Shown: positions 16,727 through 24,266 of the stretch, piece after piece
Numbering within the stretch: the first letter of the stretch is position 1
Layout of the letters: each line of letters opens with the position of its first letter
NCBI RefSeq assembly: GCF_001484965.1
Contig: NZ_KQ947393.1
Coordinates: forward strand, 1 to 64,000
Length of the DNA: 64,000 bases
Source: Shouchella shacheensis
Lineage (GTDB): Bacteria > Bacillota > Bacilli > Bacillales > Bacillaceae_D
Direction: 5' to 3'
Made by a program: the position numbers and the translations under genes
Notes under the pieces: model-generated
What the model saw: the letters and a program-made list of their open reading frames with translations, nothing else
Database searches by the model: none
Told to the model about the DNA's origin: nothing

Positions 16727-18220
16727 TTAATCCAAATTAGCTGTGTTAGCATTGTTTCCAGGAGGATTAACCCAATCCGGTGGACCACCTCTGCCTGGTG
16801 GTTTCACCCCACTTGGTGGGCCTCCCCCTCTTTTTGCCTCTACCACTTTCAAGCCTTGCCCCATATCAGAACCAAGGATGTAATTTTTGTGCAAAAACAC
16901 CCCCCAAACGTTGGCAGATTCAGGAACATAGGACGCCATTTCCTTCGGATGATGAGGGTTGGTGATATCTACCATGCGAATACCGTCCGAGTAATGAGAC
17001 AGATACAACGTGTTGCCTCTTACTTTCGGGTCGTGAACTGTGTAAGTGCCTGGCAAACGCTCATCAGGATCAATTTGTTCCGCTGAATTTTCCGTTTTGA
17101 AATCACTGATTAGTTTCGGATTGCTTTTATCCTTAATGTCATAGATGCGTGTATATCCCCAACCGCGTTCAAATTCCTCATCGGCCGGATCGGGATTGAA
17201 TACTTCGCGTGTCTCAATTAAGATGTTTCCCCCTCGTGCGAGTGCGGCGGAGTGCGCTGCTCCTTGCACGTGACGCTCATAACTTGTGTTCCCTACAACC
17301 TCAGGATTTTCGGGATCACTGATATCCATGATAACTGTGCCAAGGTCCCAATAAGAGATGTAGGCGTATTTCCCTGATGGATCAGTAATCACACTGTGGG
17401 CAAAAGCGGTTCTGTTAGCCCCTTCATCATCCGTATAATTTAGACCATTGAAGTCTTCAGCATCGATTAACTCACGGGGATCCCAGTTGTACAATTCCTC
17501 AGGATTGGTGGGATCGCTGACATCGACGATGGAGAAGTCATGAAAGTCTCCCTCCGTATAGTAATCCGCGTAAATGTTTGCTGTAAGTAATAGTGCACGA
17601 TTTCCCTGGGTTGTTAGATACAATTCATGTGTACCGGTAGCAACTTCTTCAGGCAGTGCGTAGTATCCCAGTTTTTGCGGCTCTTCAGGGTTGGTAACAT
17701 CATATAGAACCGTCCCGCTTTGTTTTGTTTCATCCTGCGTGTACTTTTGAACGCTGACTACAGCCAGATCTCCCTGGAAATGAGGTGTATCGACACTCTT
17801 TACAATCACTTTCTCTTGCCAGGTACCAGGGATGTCATTGGCAAATACAGCCACTTCTTCAGGGTTTTCGGGGTCACTCATGTCAAACACCCGTACCCCT
17901 TCATTAGATCGGGCTCCTACGTGAGTTCCCAAGTAGGCGTAATCTTTATAAGCATACACATCAGCGGTCGTTACAGGAACTCCTTTAACTTCTTCCAATT
18001 CAACGGCCGCCTTTTCTTCCAGTTCAGCAATTTGTCCATTATTCGGTTTCACTTCCATTTTTGCTACTCCGCCAAAATTAGCTGGACCAGCCTCTACAGG
18101 TTTTGATAAACCTTTGGCATGTTCTTCAGGTCCAAGGTTACAGGCATAAGCAATAGGCGCACTGAACATCAAAGCCGCTAGTGAACCAACAACAAAAACA
18201 CTCTTTAACGTTTTTTTCAC
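16727..18220 (-). CDS. Secreted LVIVD beta-propeller protein with Gly/Pro tail (497 aa)
   Basis: A signal peptide of 26 residues ending AYAC is followed by about seven LVIVD-type blades, seen as recurring DVSDPTNPEEL / DISDPENPEVV / DITNPHHPKEM phrases with TYR-GNYAY-like strands. The last 35 residues are Gly-Pro-rich (GGGPPSG, GRGGPP) and low in complexity. Propellers of this type occur in surface proteins of Bacillales and archaea, function mostly unknown. GTG start behind GGGGAAAGGTTGG. Monocistronic. Confidence 0.8.
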   Translation of the reverse strand: MKKTLKSVFVVGSLAALMFSAPIAYACNLGPEEHAKGLSKPVEAGPANFGGVAKMEVKPNNGQIAELEEKAAVELEEVKGVPVTTADVYAYKDYAYLGTHVGARSNEGVRVFDMSDPENPEEVAVFANDIPGTWQEKVIVKSVDTPHFQGDLAVVSVQKYTQDETKQSGTVLYDVTNPEEPQKLGYYALPEEVATGTHELYLTTQGNRALLLTANIYADYYTEGDFHDFSIVDVSDPTNPEELYNWDPRELIDAEDFNGLNYTDDEGANRTAFAHSVITDPSGKYAYISYWDLGTVIMDISDPENPEVVGNTSYERHVQGAAHSAALARGGNILIETREVFNPDPADEEFERGWGYTRIYDIKDKSNPKLISDFKTENSAEQIDPDERLPGTYTVHDPKVRGNTLYLSHYSDGIRMVDITNPHHPKEMASYVPESANVWGVFLHKNYILGSDMGQGLKVVEAKRGGGPPSGVKPPGRGGPPDWVNPPGNNANTANLD

Positions 18221-18598
18221 CCAACCTTTCCCCTTTCAATCGTTATTAGACTGCAGCATGTAGACGCTTGTCCCAGTCTTCCCTTCATGATACATAGTGA
18301 AGGTAAGATTTAAAATGGTAAAAATTCAGTATTTTTATACCCGAAATATATTTTTTACGGTTATATAAACCCATTACTTTAGATTTATTTCAGGCAAGAC
18401 GAAAAGAAAAACTTCAATGTCTTGGTTGTTTCGTGTTTATAAGGGTTTCACGGTGAGCTTAAAGCATCATCTACTTCGTAACCGTTTGTCATGTTTATGG
18501 CACTAAGGGGTTGACCAAAGGTGGGACACCCCTTAGTGTTTTTCCATTCAGTTAACGGGAGTCAAGATAGAAGAATCAAACATAAGGAGGTTGCATTC
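18221..18598. other. Long intergenic stretch, mostly without recognised features
   Basis: AT-rich upstream region of the LVIVD gene (minus strand), then a plus-strand terminator-like hairpin at 18500-18544. No promoter, RNA family or coding frame could be assigned with confidence. Confidence 0.4.
18500..18544 (+). terminator. Orphan terminator-like hairpin
   Basis: CACTAAGGGG and CCCCTTAGTG are exact complements around a 21-base loop, followed by TTTTT. No plus-strand gene precedes it, so it may end a small RNA or be part of the leader of the small peptide after it. Confidence 0.6.
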
Positions 18599-18702
18599 AT
18601 GGATGTTTTTTCGCTTTCGCTGTATCTCACCTTCATCCCTGTTGGCGACTAATGATCATCATCGTCGTTAACATGAACAAATCCCGCAGTCCTGAGAAAT
18701 AG
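18599..18702 (+). pseudogene. Possible frameshifted holin-like small toxin peptide
   Basis: AAGGAGG lies 7 bases before an ATG that encodes 17 residues (MDVFSLSLYLTFIPVGD). A second frame then starts in overlap with the stop (ATG at 18652) and continues with MIIIVVNMNKSRSPEK. Joined, the two give one hydrophobic helix and a basic tail, the plan of the 30-35 residue putative holin-like toxins of Firmicutes. Read as is, it is either a broken toxin or two overlapping micro-ORFs. Convergent with an XRE gene whose stop is 13 bases away. Confidence 0.4.
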
Positions 18703-18715
18703 CCGACGTTTGACA

Positions 18716-18928
18716 TTAACCTAAGTTGCTAAGTTTATAGCGGGTGGCAGTGAACAATTCCTCACGCTTCGTATCATATAGCGTGGCGATTTTCTCTGCC
18801 AAATCTGAGCTCACATGCCGTTTTCCAGACTCAATCTGTGACATATACCCCGTTGAAATTCCCACTTGCTTGGCTGCTGCCTCTAGGCTGTACCCGTGTT
18901 GCTGTCGTAAGATTCGAATTTCATTCAT
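18716..18928 (-). CDS. Small XRE-family transcriptional regulator (70 aa)
   Basis: One helix-turn-helix domain fills the protein: RILRQQHGYSLEAAAKQVGISTGYMSQIESGKRHV. It has no C-terminal ligand or oligomerisation domain. Strong site AAGGAGGAG before ATG. Its start faces another XRE gene across 161 bases that contain a TACGCA/TGCGTA palindrome, a layout typical of mutually controlling regulators of mobile or accessory loci. Confidence 0.85.
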   Translation of the reverse strand: MNEIRILRQQHGYSLEAAAKQVGISTGYMSQIESGKRHVSSDLAEKIATLYDTKREELFTATRYKLSNLG

Positions 18929-18978
18929 GGTTACTCCTCCTTATGTTGGGCGTACTGACGTTCTATTATTCATTTTAC

Positions 18979-18993
18979 TACGCATATTGCGTA
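18979..18993. promoter_or_regulatory. Palindromic operator between divergent XRE genes
   Basis: TACGCATATTGCGTA is a perfect 6+3+6 palindrome. A further half site TGCGTA lies at 19009-19014. The position between two divergent HTH genes makes it the likely binding site of one or both. Confidence 0.6.
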
Positions 18994-19089
18994 AATAGCA
19001 ATTCTTTTTGCGTATTTGAGCGAAATTTTACAAAATGAAAAGTATAATAACCGCATGAACGCTTTTCTAAGAAAGGATGAGCAGCGGTT

Positions 19090-19383
19090 ATGTTTGCTAC
19101 CCGGTTAAAAGAATGTCGCATTCAACGTGGACTGACGATGAAAGAGCTTGGGGAGGCCCTCAACATGTCCCCCTCCACCATTTCTGGTTATGAAACGGGC
19201 AACCGAATGCCCGACTTAAGTAGTTTAAAACAACTGGCAGACTATTTTCATGTAAGTACCGATTATTTAATTGGCCGGGCCCCCAAGAACAAGCAACCTT
19301 TCCTCTACGAAGAAACGATGTCCGATGAAGAACTTGAATTTCTAAGAGAATCCTTAGCGGCGTTCCGAAAGCACCGCCGCTAG
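19090..19383 (+). CDS. XRE-family transcriptional regulator (97 aa)
   Basis: HTH_3 domain at residues 4-58: LKECRIQRGLTMKELGEALNMSPSTISGYETGNRMP, followed by LADYFHVSTDYLIGR, the usual end of Bacillus phage-type repressors. The tail (SDEELEFLRESLAAFRKHRR) is short and probably helical. ATG after AAAGGATGAG. Its last 4 bases overlap a convergent open frame. Confidence 0.85.
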   Translation: MFATRLKECRIQRGLTMKELGEALNMSPSTISGYETGNRMPDLSSLKQLADYFHVSTDYLIGRAPKNKQPFLYEETMSDEELEFLRESLAAFRKHRR

Positions 19384-19571
19384 AGTACCTCATCGTACGT
19401 ATAGCGAACCACATACTTGTCCGTTCGCAACTTTTTCACTTCAACGAGTGGCCCAATTTCATAGCCATGTTGCCAGTTGTCCTCAAGCTTCGCCTTTAGG
19501 CAGCCTGCTTGAAATTTCGAACGAAATACTTCCTTATAGTATACCCAATGGGGCTTATACCTCTTTTTCAT
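19380..19571 (-). CDS. Hypothetical protein (63 aa)
   Basis: Basic and aromatic-rich (KKRYKPHWVYYKEVFRSKF, then VVRYTYDEVL), with no signal or membrane segment. No convincing ribosome site lies before the ATG. It is convergent with the XRE gene, overlapping by 4 bases. Kept because composition looks protein-like; may be spurious. Confidence 0.4.
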   Translation of the reverse strand: MKKRYKPHWVYYKEVFRSKFQAGCLKAKLEDNWQHGYEIGPLVEVKKLRTDKYVVRYTYDEVL

Positions 19572-20050
19572 TTTAATATGAGCTAGCAGAGACTCGTGAC
19601 TTCCGTCATGAGAGGGGCCAGCCTACTCTTCCTTTCTTTTTTGAATTTGAATCCTGTTTTCTTAAAGCCGAACATTGTGCTGCCAGCCAAAGGCCTTTCG
19701 ATCTCAAATCATCCCTCCTGCCGACTATACTGTTGAAGCGGTTCCATTTCATCCTTATTCTCTGTTTTAGGCAAGCATCCATTCTTTCGACGTCGGCTTA
19801 CATGTAGAAGAAGCTTACGCCCGTCGATCTCTGCGATGCTCTTCCATTTCCTCCACATTCGGCCAGCCTTTTCTCATGCCTGTCCCACAACAGTAGTTAG
19901 ACTTCCCTTCTGCCTTTATTTTATCACAAGCCGAGACTACTCTCATCCTCTTTTTGACAGTAGTTTTCATTTGCTCCTCACTTGAAGAACAAACGAAGGT
20001 GGGAGAGGAAACATGGATGTGATAAAATAGAGAAAATAGGCAGTTTGTAT
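19572..20050. other. Gene-poor stretch upstream of yjcH
   Basis: About 480 bases without a supported gene. A minus-strand AGGAGG near 19710 precedes only a Lys-rich frame of about 35 codons with no recognisable family. I see no repeat element or RNA here. Confidence 0.4.
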
Positions 20051-20066
20051 AGAAAGGACGTTGGAA

Positions 20067-20798
20067 ATGGCTGGACTAGAAGGAACTCTTTCTGAGCTTA
20101 CAATTGAAAGCTCTTATTTAAAAGACACGATCAAACTTTCGGTCTACAAACCGGCAAACTATACGCCTTTAAAGAGCTATAGCCTCCTTGTTTGTCAGGA
20201 CGGAAGCGATTATTTTCAACTCGGGCGCATCCCGCGCCAAGCAGAAGCACTCATAGAAGAGATGGAAATGCGAGAGTCTATCATTGTTGGCGTTCCTTAT
20301 CCTGACGTCCAGACGCGCAAAACGTGGTATCATCCAGATAGCGAGCACGCAAGCGATTACCGACGATTCCTCGCTTGTGAACTTCTCCCTTTTCTGGAGA
20401 AGGAATTACCGACGGAACCACTCAGTAACGGACGCACACTTGCCGGGGACTCCCTTGCAGCTACGGTTTCCTTGCAAACAGCACTGGAATACCCAAGCTT
20501 GTTTGGTCAAGTGATCATGCATTCGCCGTATGTCAATGAAACGGTGAAGAGCGCCGTTCAATCGTACAATAAAAACGATTCATTGACGATCTACCATGTC
20601 ATTGGCACAGAAGAAACCGTCGTCAAGACCACGGACGGAAGCAAAGAAGACTTCCTAACTCCGAACCGGGAGCTAAGAGCATTATTGGAAGAGACTCATT
20701 TCTCATACACCTACCACGAGTTTGAGGGAAACCATACATGGACGCATTGGCAAAAGGATTTGCCACGAGCGCTTAAGACCGTGCTGCCGTACGCGTAA
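20067..20798 (+). CDS. yjcH: Esterase-like alpha/beta hydrolase (YjcH type)
   Basis: Resembles the enterochelin-esterase/esterase-D family: early strand SYSLLVCQDGSDYF, nucleophile elbow AGDSLAAT, and a late His in EGNHTWTHW. Cytosolic (no signal peptide). The ATG at 20067 is 8 bases after AAAGGA; a TTG two codons earlier is too close. First gene of yjcH-yjcG-yjcF, a cluster kept in B. subtilis in the same order. Substrate unknown. Confidence 0.85.
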   Translation: MAGLEGTLSELTIESSYLKDTIKLSVYKPANYTPLKSYSLLVCQDGSDYFQLGRIPRQAEALIEEMEMRESIIVGVPYPDVQTRKTWYHPDSEHASDYRRFLACELLPFLEKELPTEPLSNGRTLAGDSLAATVSLQTALEYPSLFGQVIMHSPYVNETVKSAVQSYNKNDSLTIYHVIGTEETVVKTTDGSKEDFLTPNRELRALLEETHFSYTYHEFEGNHTWTHWQKDLPRALKTVLPYA

Positions 20799-20818
20799 AA
20801 CGAAAAGGAGGCCTTTTT

Positions 20819-21337
20819 ATGAACTACGGAATCGTATTATTTCCTTCAAAAGCAATGCAGGATGAGGCGAACGGCTACAGACGCCGATATGATGCACATT
20901 ACGCAACGATCGAACCACATATTACTTTGAAAGAAAAGTTTGAAGTAAGTGATGACGCATTGCCGCGTATCGTACAAGCGATTCGTCAAGTAGCAAGCGA
21001 CCACACACCGGTGCCCATTGACGTTTACAAGATTGATTCTTTTTACCCGTTATCAACGACCATTTTCTATAAAATTCGTGAAAACGAGGCATTAGTGTCG
21101 CTATATGAGGCTCTTCATAGGGAGCCATTCCCCACTGAACGGGAACACCGGGCGTTTATCCCTCACTTAACGATCGCCCAAAAGTTGACGCAGGATGAGC
21201 ACGCGGATGTTGTCGGACAGCTAAAGATGAGTGACGTTGCACATAGCGAAACGATTGATCGAATGCACCTTTTGTACCAGCTAGAGAATGGGTCGTGGAC
21301 CGTATATGAAACGTTCCTGCTTAAAGGAGAGAGCTGA
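20819..21337 (+). CDS. yjcG: 2H phosphoesterase-superfamily protein (YjcG type)
   Basis: Two HxT motifs, EPHITLKE (about residue 39) and IPHLTIAQ (about residue 115), are the paired catalytic His-x-Thr of the 2'-5' RNA ligase/LigT fold. 172 aa, as in B. subtilis YjcG. AAAAGGAGG lies 9 bases before the ATG. Lies 20 bases after yjcH and 2 bases before the GNAT gene, so translation is probably coupled. Confidence 0.88.
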   Translation: MNYGIVLFPSKAMQDEANGYRRRYDAHYATIEPHITLKEKFEVSDDALPRIVQAIRQVASDHTPVPIDVYKIDSFYPLSTTIFYKIRENEALVSLYEALHREPFPTEREHRAFIPHLTIAQKLTQDEHADVVGQLKMSDVAHSETIDRMHLLYQLENGSWTVYETFLLKGES

Positions 21338-21339
21338 AC

Positions 21340-21771
21340 ATGCACGCTGTCGTGGTCTCCAATGAAAAAGAGCGGAAGGATGCGTTTTCTGTCCGTCAAC
21401 ACGTTTTTGTAGAGGAGCAAGAGGTACCTCTCTCCCTCGAGCAGGACGCTTTTGACGCGACGGCAACTCATCTAGTGCTTTATGAGGGGGAAGTGCCGAT
21501 TGGCGCGGGAAGGATCCGCTCTCTTGAGGGCTATGGAAAAATTGAGCGCGTCTGTGTCCTCGCTACCGCGCGCCATCAAGGGGCGGGACGAGCACTCATG
21601 GAAGCGATTGAAGCGGCTGCGTCCAGGAGTCACTCCTCTTGCAAACTAAACGCCCAGACCCACGCTGCTCGGTTTTATACAAAGCTTGGCTACGAAGTTG
21701 TCTCAGAGCCATTTCTTGATGCTGGAATTCCCCATGTAACGATGGTGAAAACGCTAAAAAACTCGACCTGA
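21340..21771 (+). CDS. yjcF: GNAT-family acetyltransferase (YjcF type)
   Basis: Acetyl-CoA binding signature around RVCVLATARHQGAGRALMEAI, preceded by the GAGRIRS strand and followed by NAQTHAARFYTKLGYE. 143 aa. Site AAAGGAGAG overlaps the yjcG end. Last gene of the yjc cluster, ended by a strong terminator. Acceptor unknown. Confidence 0.88.
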   Translation: MHAVVVSNEKERKDAFSVRQHVFVEEQEVPLSLEQDAFDATATHLVLYEGEVPIGAGRIRSLEGYGKIERVCVLATARHQGAGRALMEAIEAAASRSHSSCKLNAQTHAARFYTKLGYEVVSEPFLDAGIPHVTMVKTLKNST

Positions 21772-21788
21772 GGAGGTCGAGTTTTTCT
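21755..21788 (+). terminator. Terminator after yjcF
   Basis: AAAAACTCGACCTgaggAGGTCGAGTTTTT: near-perfect stem with A and T runs on both sides, so it can also end the convergent minus-strand operon. Confidence 0.9.
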
Positions 21789-21796
21789 TGCTCTAT

Positions 21797-22858
21797 TTAG
21801 CTATTCTCCAGTTTCTTTTGCACGGAGGCCCGTTTCCCTTTCATTGTTGAAGCTTTGTCACGACGATCGTCAATACGAATAGTCGTCGCCACTCGCTCAG
21901 CCCCCTCTTCAAAAGGAACTTCGTGAATGGTTGCAATGACATCTAGCAGTGTCGATAGCTCTGCTTCAATGAGCGTGCTCATTGGCGTCATCTCATACGT
22001 CATCGTCCCCTCATAGGCCTCCAGCACTTTTTGTATGCGTGCTACATAAGCACTAACACTCGGGGAATTGGTGCCCACAGGGATAATTGTCACATCGGCA
22101 ATCGCCATTTTCTTCCTCTCCTTTTTTACGAAGTCGAGACGCTTATGAACAAGCCTTTTGGAAAAGACCGCATAGCCAAGCTGGCGATACGAAGCTACTG
22201 CCGCAAGCAAATGCTTCCGGTCAGGCTCAGCGGTCGTCACATGACGCTGCAACCAAAACGATACGCGCAGCAAAAAACGATCCAGGCTTCTCCACCTCCC
22301 ACTACGGCGAAATGGCCCGTATAAACCAACGGGAATGAGCGCCGCATACGACCCGATCGAAAGGGCCCAGCTCAGACCTTCCCTCGCTAGCAACAGCACA
22401 GCCGTCAGGCAGAGCACGCTAAGAAAATAGACAACGACAACGTTGGTTGAACAACCGCGGTTGGTGATCGCCGCTTGCTGGATGGCGCGTAGCCGCTCTT
22501 TTTTTACTCGCCCCTTCACGCTGAACACTTTATGTTCCGCTCCGTGAAACTGTTTGAGCGTGTGAGGAAATAGAAAATGTGTGCCAAACAACAAGTAAAA
22601 TAGGCTATAGAAAGGGAGCCCGTCCCACGGAATCGGCAAAAATGGAGGAAGAACAATCGCTAGAATGACAGCGACAATCATCGCATTGAACCAAAGCGGA
22701 GCGGTCTTCGCCACAACCCAAAAAGCTTCGGCAAATGTCCCCCCACTAACGGGCTTGACCCACTCGTTGAGCTCTTCTTTATGATAGTAAGCACAAGCCA
22801 GATGGCCTTTTCCCATGAAAAAGACGCCGCCATTAAAAGACATTCCTCTAACGAACAT
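21797..22858 (-). CDS. DUF1385 (YqhQ-like) membrane protein fused to MTH1187/YqgV thiamine-binding domain
   Basis: Residues 1-250 hold several membrane helices and the DUF1385 marks QFHGAEHKVFS, NRGCSTN and the closing LQRHVTTAEPDRKHLLAAVASY. Residues 251-353 start MAIADVTIIPVGT and form a full MTH1187/YqgV domain, a family known to bind thiamine. No stop separates them. A strong AAAAGGAGAGG with ATG at 22108 sits at the junction, so the second domain may also be made alone. It is the last gene of the thi operon, starting 11 bases inside the gene before it. A role in thiamine or precursor handling at the membrane is inference. Confidence 0.75.
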   Translation of the reverse strand: MFVRGMSFNGGVFFMGKGHLACAYYHKEELNEWVKPVSGGTFAEAFWVVAKTAPLWFNAMIVAVILAIVLPPFLPIPWDGLPFYSLFYLLFGTHFLFPHTLKQFHGAEHKVFSVKGRVKKERLRAIQQAAITNRGCSTNVVVVYFLSVLCLTAVLLLAREGLSWALSIGSYAALIPVGLYGPFRRSGRWRSLDRFLLRVSFWLQRHVTTAEPDRKHLLAAVASYRQLGYAVFSKRLVHKRLDFVKKERKKMAIADVTIIPVGTNSPSVSAYVARIQKVLEAYEGTMTYEMTPMSTLIEAELSTLLDVIATIHEVPFEEGAERVATTIRIDDRRDKASTMKGKRASVQKKLENS

Positions 22859-23435
22859 GTTCTTCGCTAAGCGGCTCTGTTCGCACCCAATGGCTTACAC
22901 CGGTCGCTTCGCCGAATTTCGGTGCCTCAAAGCGAGCATCTTCAAGGGTTAGTTCGCTATGGTTCGTCCACGTATGCAGCATGCTTACAGTGATTTCGTC
23001 ATAGCTTGCGACCGAGTCAGGAACGAAGAGCTCAATTTTCCCTGTCGTTCCGTAGCTTTCATATTCATCTAACTCGGTCGGATACGCAAAAATAATGCCA
23101 TTAGGAACAACCGTCCCACTATCTTCATGAATCACTTCTTCTCCCCTGTAAAGTTCTAAAGAACCGGAAGCAAGGGTGTCATCTTCGCTTATAGGAAACT
23201 CAACCCCGATGTAGTCTGTGCCATAAGCCCCTTCCTCAGGCAACTGGGGCCAGTTCCATTCAACGGTAAGTTGGGCACCGTCGTTTTCCACCTCGACAGC
23301 GGTGGACCACTCCATCTCTTCTTTCAACTGTTCGTTTGTCAACGTATCTTCTTGATTCAGATAATAAAAACCGCTTGCACCGATGACCACCATTAGTATC
23401 ACAGGCAATATGAAAACCACCGCATGTTTTTTCAC
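22848..23435 (-). CDS. Unknown membrane-anchored protein of the thi operon (195 aa)
   Basis: One N-terminal hydrophobic segment (HAVVFILPVILMVVIGASGF) followed by an acidic domain of about 170 residues, probably outside the cell, rich in beta-prone stretches (AQLTVEWNWPQLP, GSLELYRGEEVI). I used the GTG at 23435; a TTG at 23447 is nearer the AAAGGAG but only 1 base from it. It starts within 20 bases of the thiD stop and overlaps the following gene by 11 bases, so it belongs to the thiamine operon. Family not recognised. Confidence 0.6.
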   Translation of the reverse strand: MKKHAVVFILPVILMVVIGASGFYYLNQEDTLTNEQLKEEMEWSTAVEVENDGAQLTVEWNWPQLPEEGAYGTDYIGVEFPISEDDTLASGSLELYRGEEVIHEDSGTVVPNGIIFAYPTELDEYESYGTTGKIELFVPDSVASYDEITVSMLHTWTNHSELTLEDARFEAPKFGEATGVSHWVRTEPLSEEHVR

Positions 23436-23453
23436 GCCAAAACACAAACTCCT

Positions 23454-24251
23454 TTATTCGCACAGCTCTCGGTACGCGAAGTGATTCGTGGGCCCCGTCC
23501 CTTTCCCAAGGGAGAAACCTTGAGAAATCGCTGTTGTGATAAAGCGTTTCGCGGTTTGCACCGCCGCTTCGGGGCTTGCCCCTTTAGCCAGTTCTGCGGC
23601 AATCGCTGCCGCAAAGGTACAGCCAGTGCCATGAGTGTTGGTCGAAGAAAGCCGCGGATTTCGTAATTCTGTCAACGTCTCTCCGTCATAATACACGTCC
23701 ACAGCCTCGTCTCCTTCAAGATGGCCACCTTTTAGGACCACGGCTTGGGGGCCCAACTGCTGTAATTGTACAGCAGCCTCATGCATCTCCGCAACGCTTC
23801 GACATTCCTTTTGTTCAAGGATCTTCGCTGCTTCGCTTAGGTTCGGCGTAAACACCGATGTAAGAGGTAGCAGCCGCAATTGCAGGGCCTCCAGCGCTTT
23901 CTCTTGCAGTAGCGTAGAGCCACTTGTTGAACTGAGCACTGGGTCCACAACCACCTGTCCGACTTCAAATGTCTGAATCATCTCAGCAACAACCTCAATT
24001 GTTGCCGCATCCACAAGCATTCCTGTTTTCACGACATCAGCGCCGATATCTTCAAGCACCGCTTCGATTTGCCTCTGCACAAGCGCCGGAGCTAGAGGTT
24101 CAACACTTTTCACTCCGCATGTATTTTGGACCGTAATCGCTGTGATTGCTGTTGTCGTATAGACCGAGAGCTCCTGACAGGTTTTAATATCAGCTTGAAT
24201 CCCTGCCCCTCCTCCGGAATCAGAACCGGCGATCGTTAGTACCGTTGGCAT
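23454..24251 (-). CDS. thiD: Hydroxymethylpyrimidine (phosphate) kinase ThiD
   Basis: Phosphorylates HMP and HMP-P to HMP-PP for thiamine synthesis. Ribokinase-fold marks: TIAGSDSGGGAGIQAD at the start and THGTGCTFAAAIAAEL near residue 210 with the catalytic Cys/Gly loop; KTGM and VVDPVL between. 265 aa, full length. Lies 15 bases after thiO. B. subtilis has two such paralogues (thiD, pdxK); operon context decides for ThiD. Confidence 0.95.
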   Translation of the reverse strand: MPTVLTIAGSDSGGGAGIQADIKTCQELSVYTTTAITAITVQNTCGVKSVEPLAPALVQRQIEAVLEDIGADVVKTGMLVDAATIEVVAEMIQTFEVGQVVVDPVLSSTSGSTLLQEKALEALQLRLLPLTSVFTPNLSEAAKILEQKECRSVAEMHEAAVQLQQLGPQAVVLKGGHLEGDEAVDVYYDGETLTELRNPRLSSTNTHGTGCTFAAAIAAELAKGASPEAAVQTAKRFITTAISQGFSLGKGTGPTNHFAYRELCE

Positions 24252-24266
24252 GGTCGATTCCCCTTC

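Noticed and set aside
19572-19740. Lys-rich micro-ORF on the minus strand behind AGGAGG
   Set aside because: About 35 codons, several equally open frames and no recognisable family.
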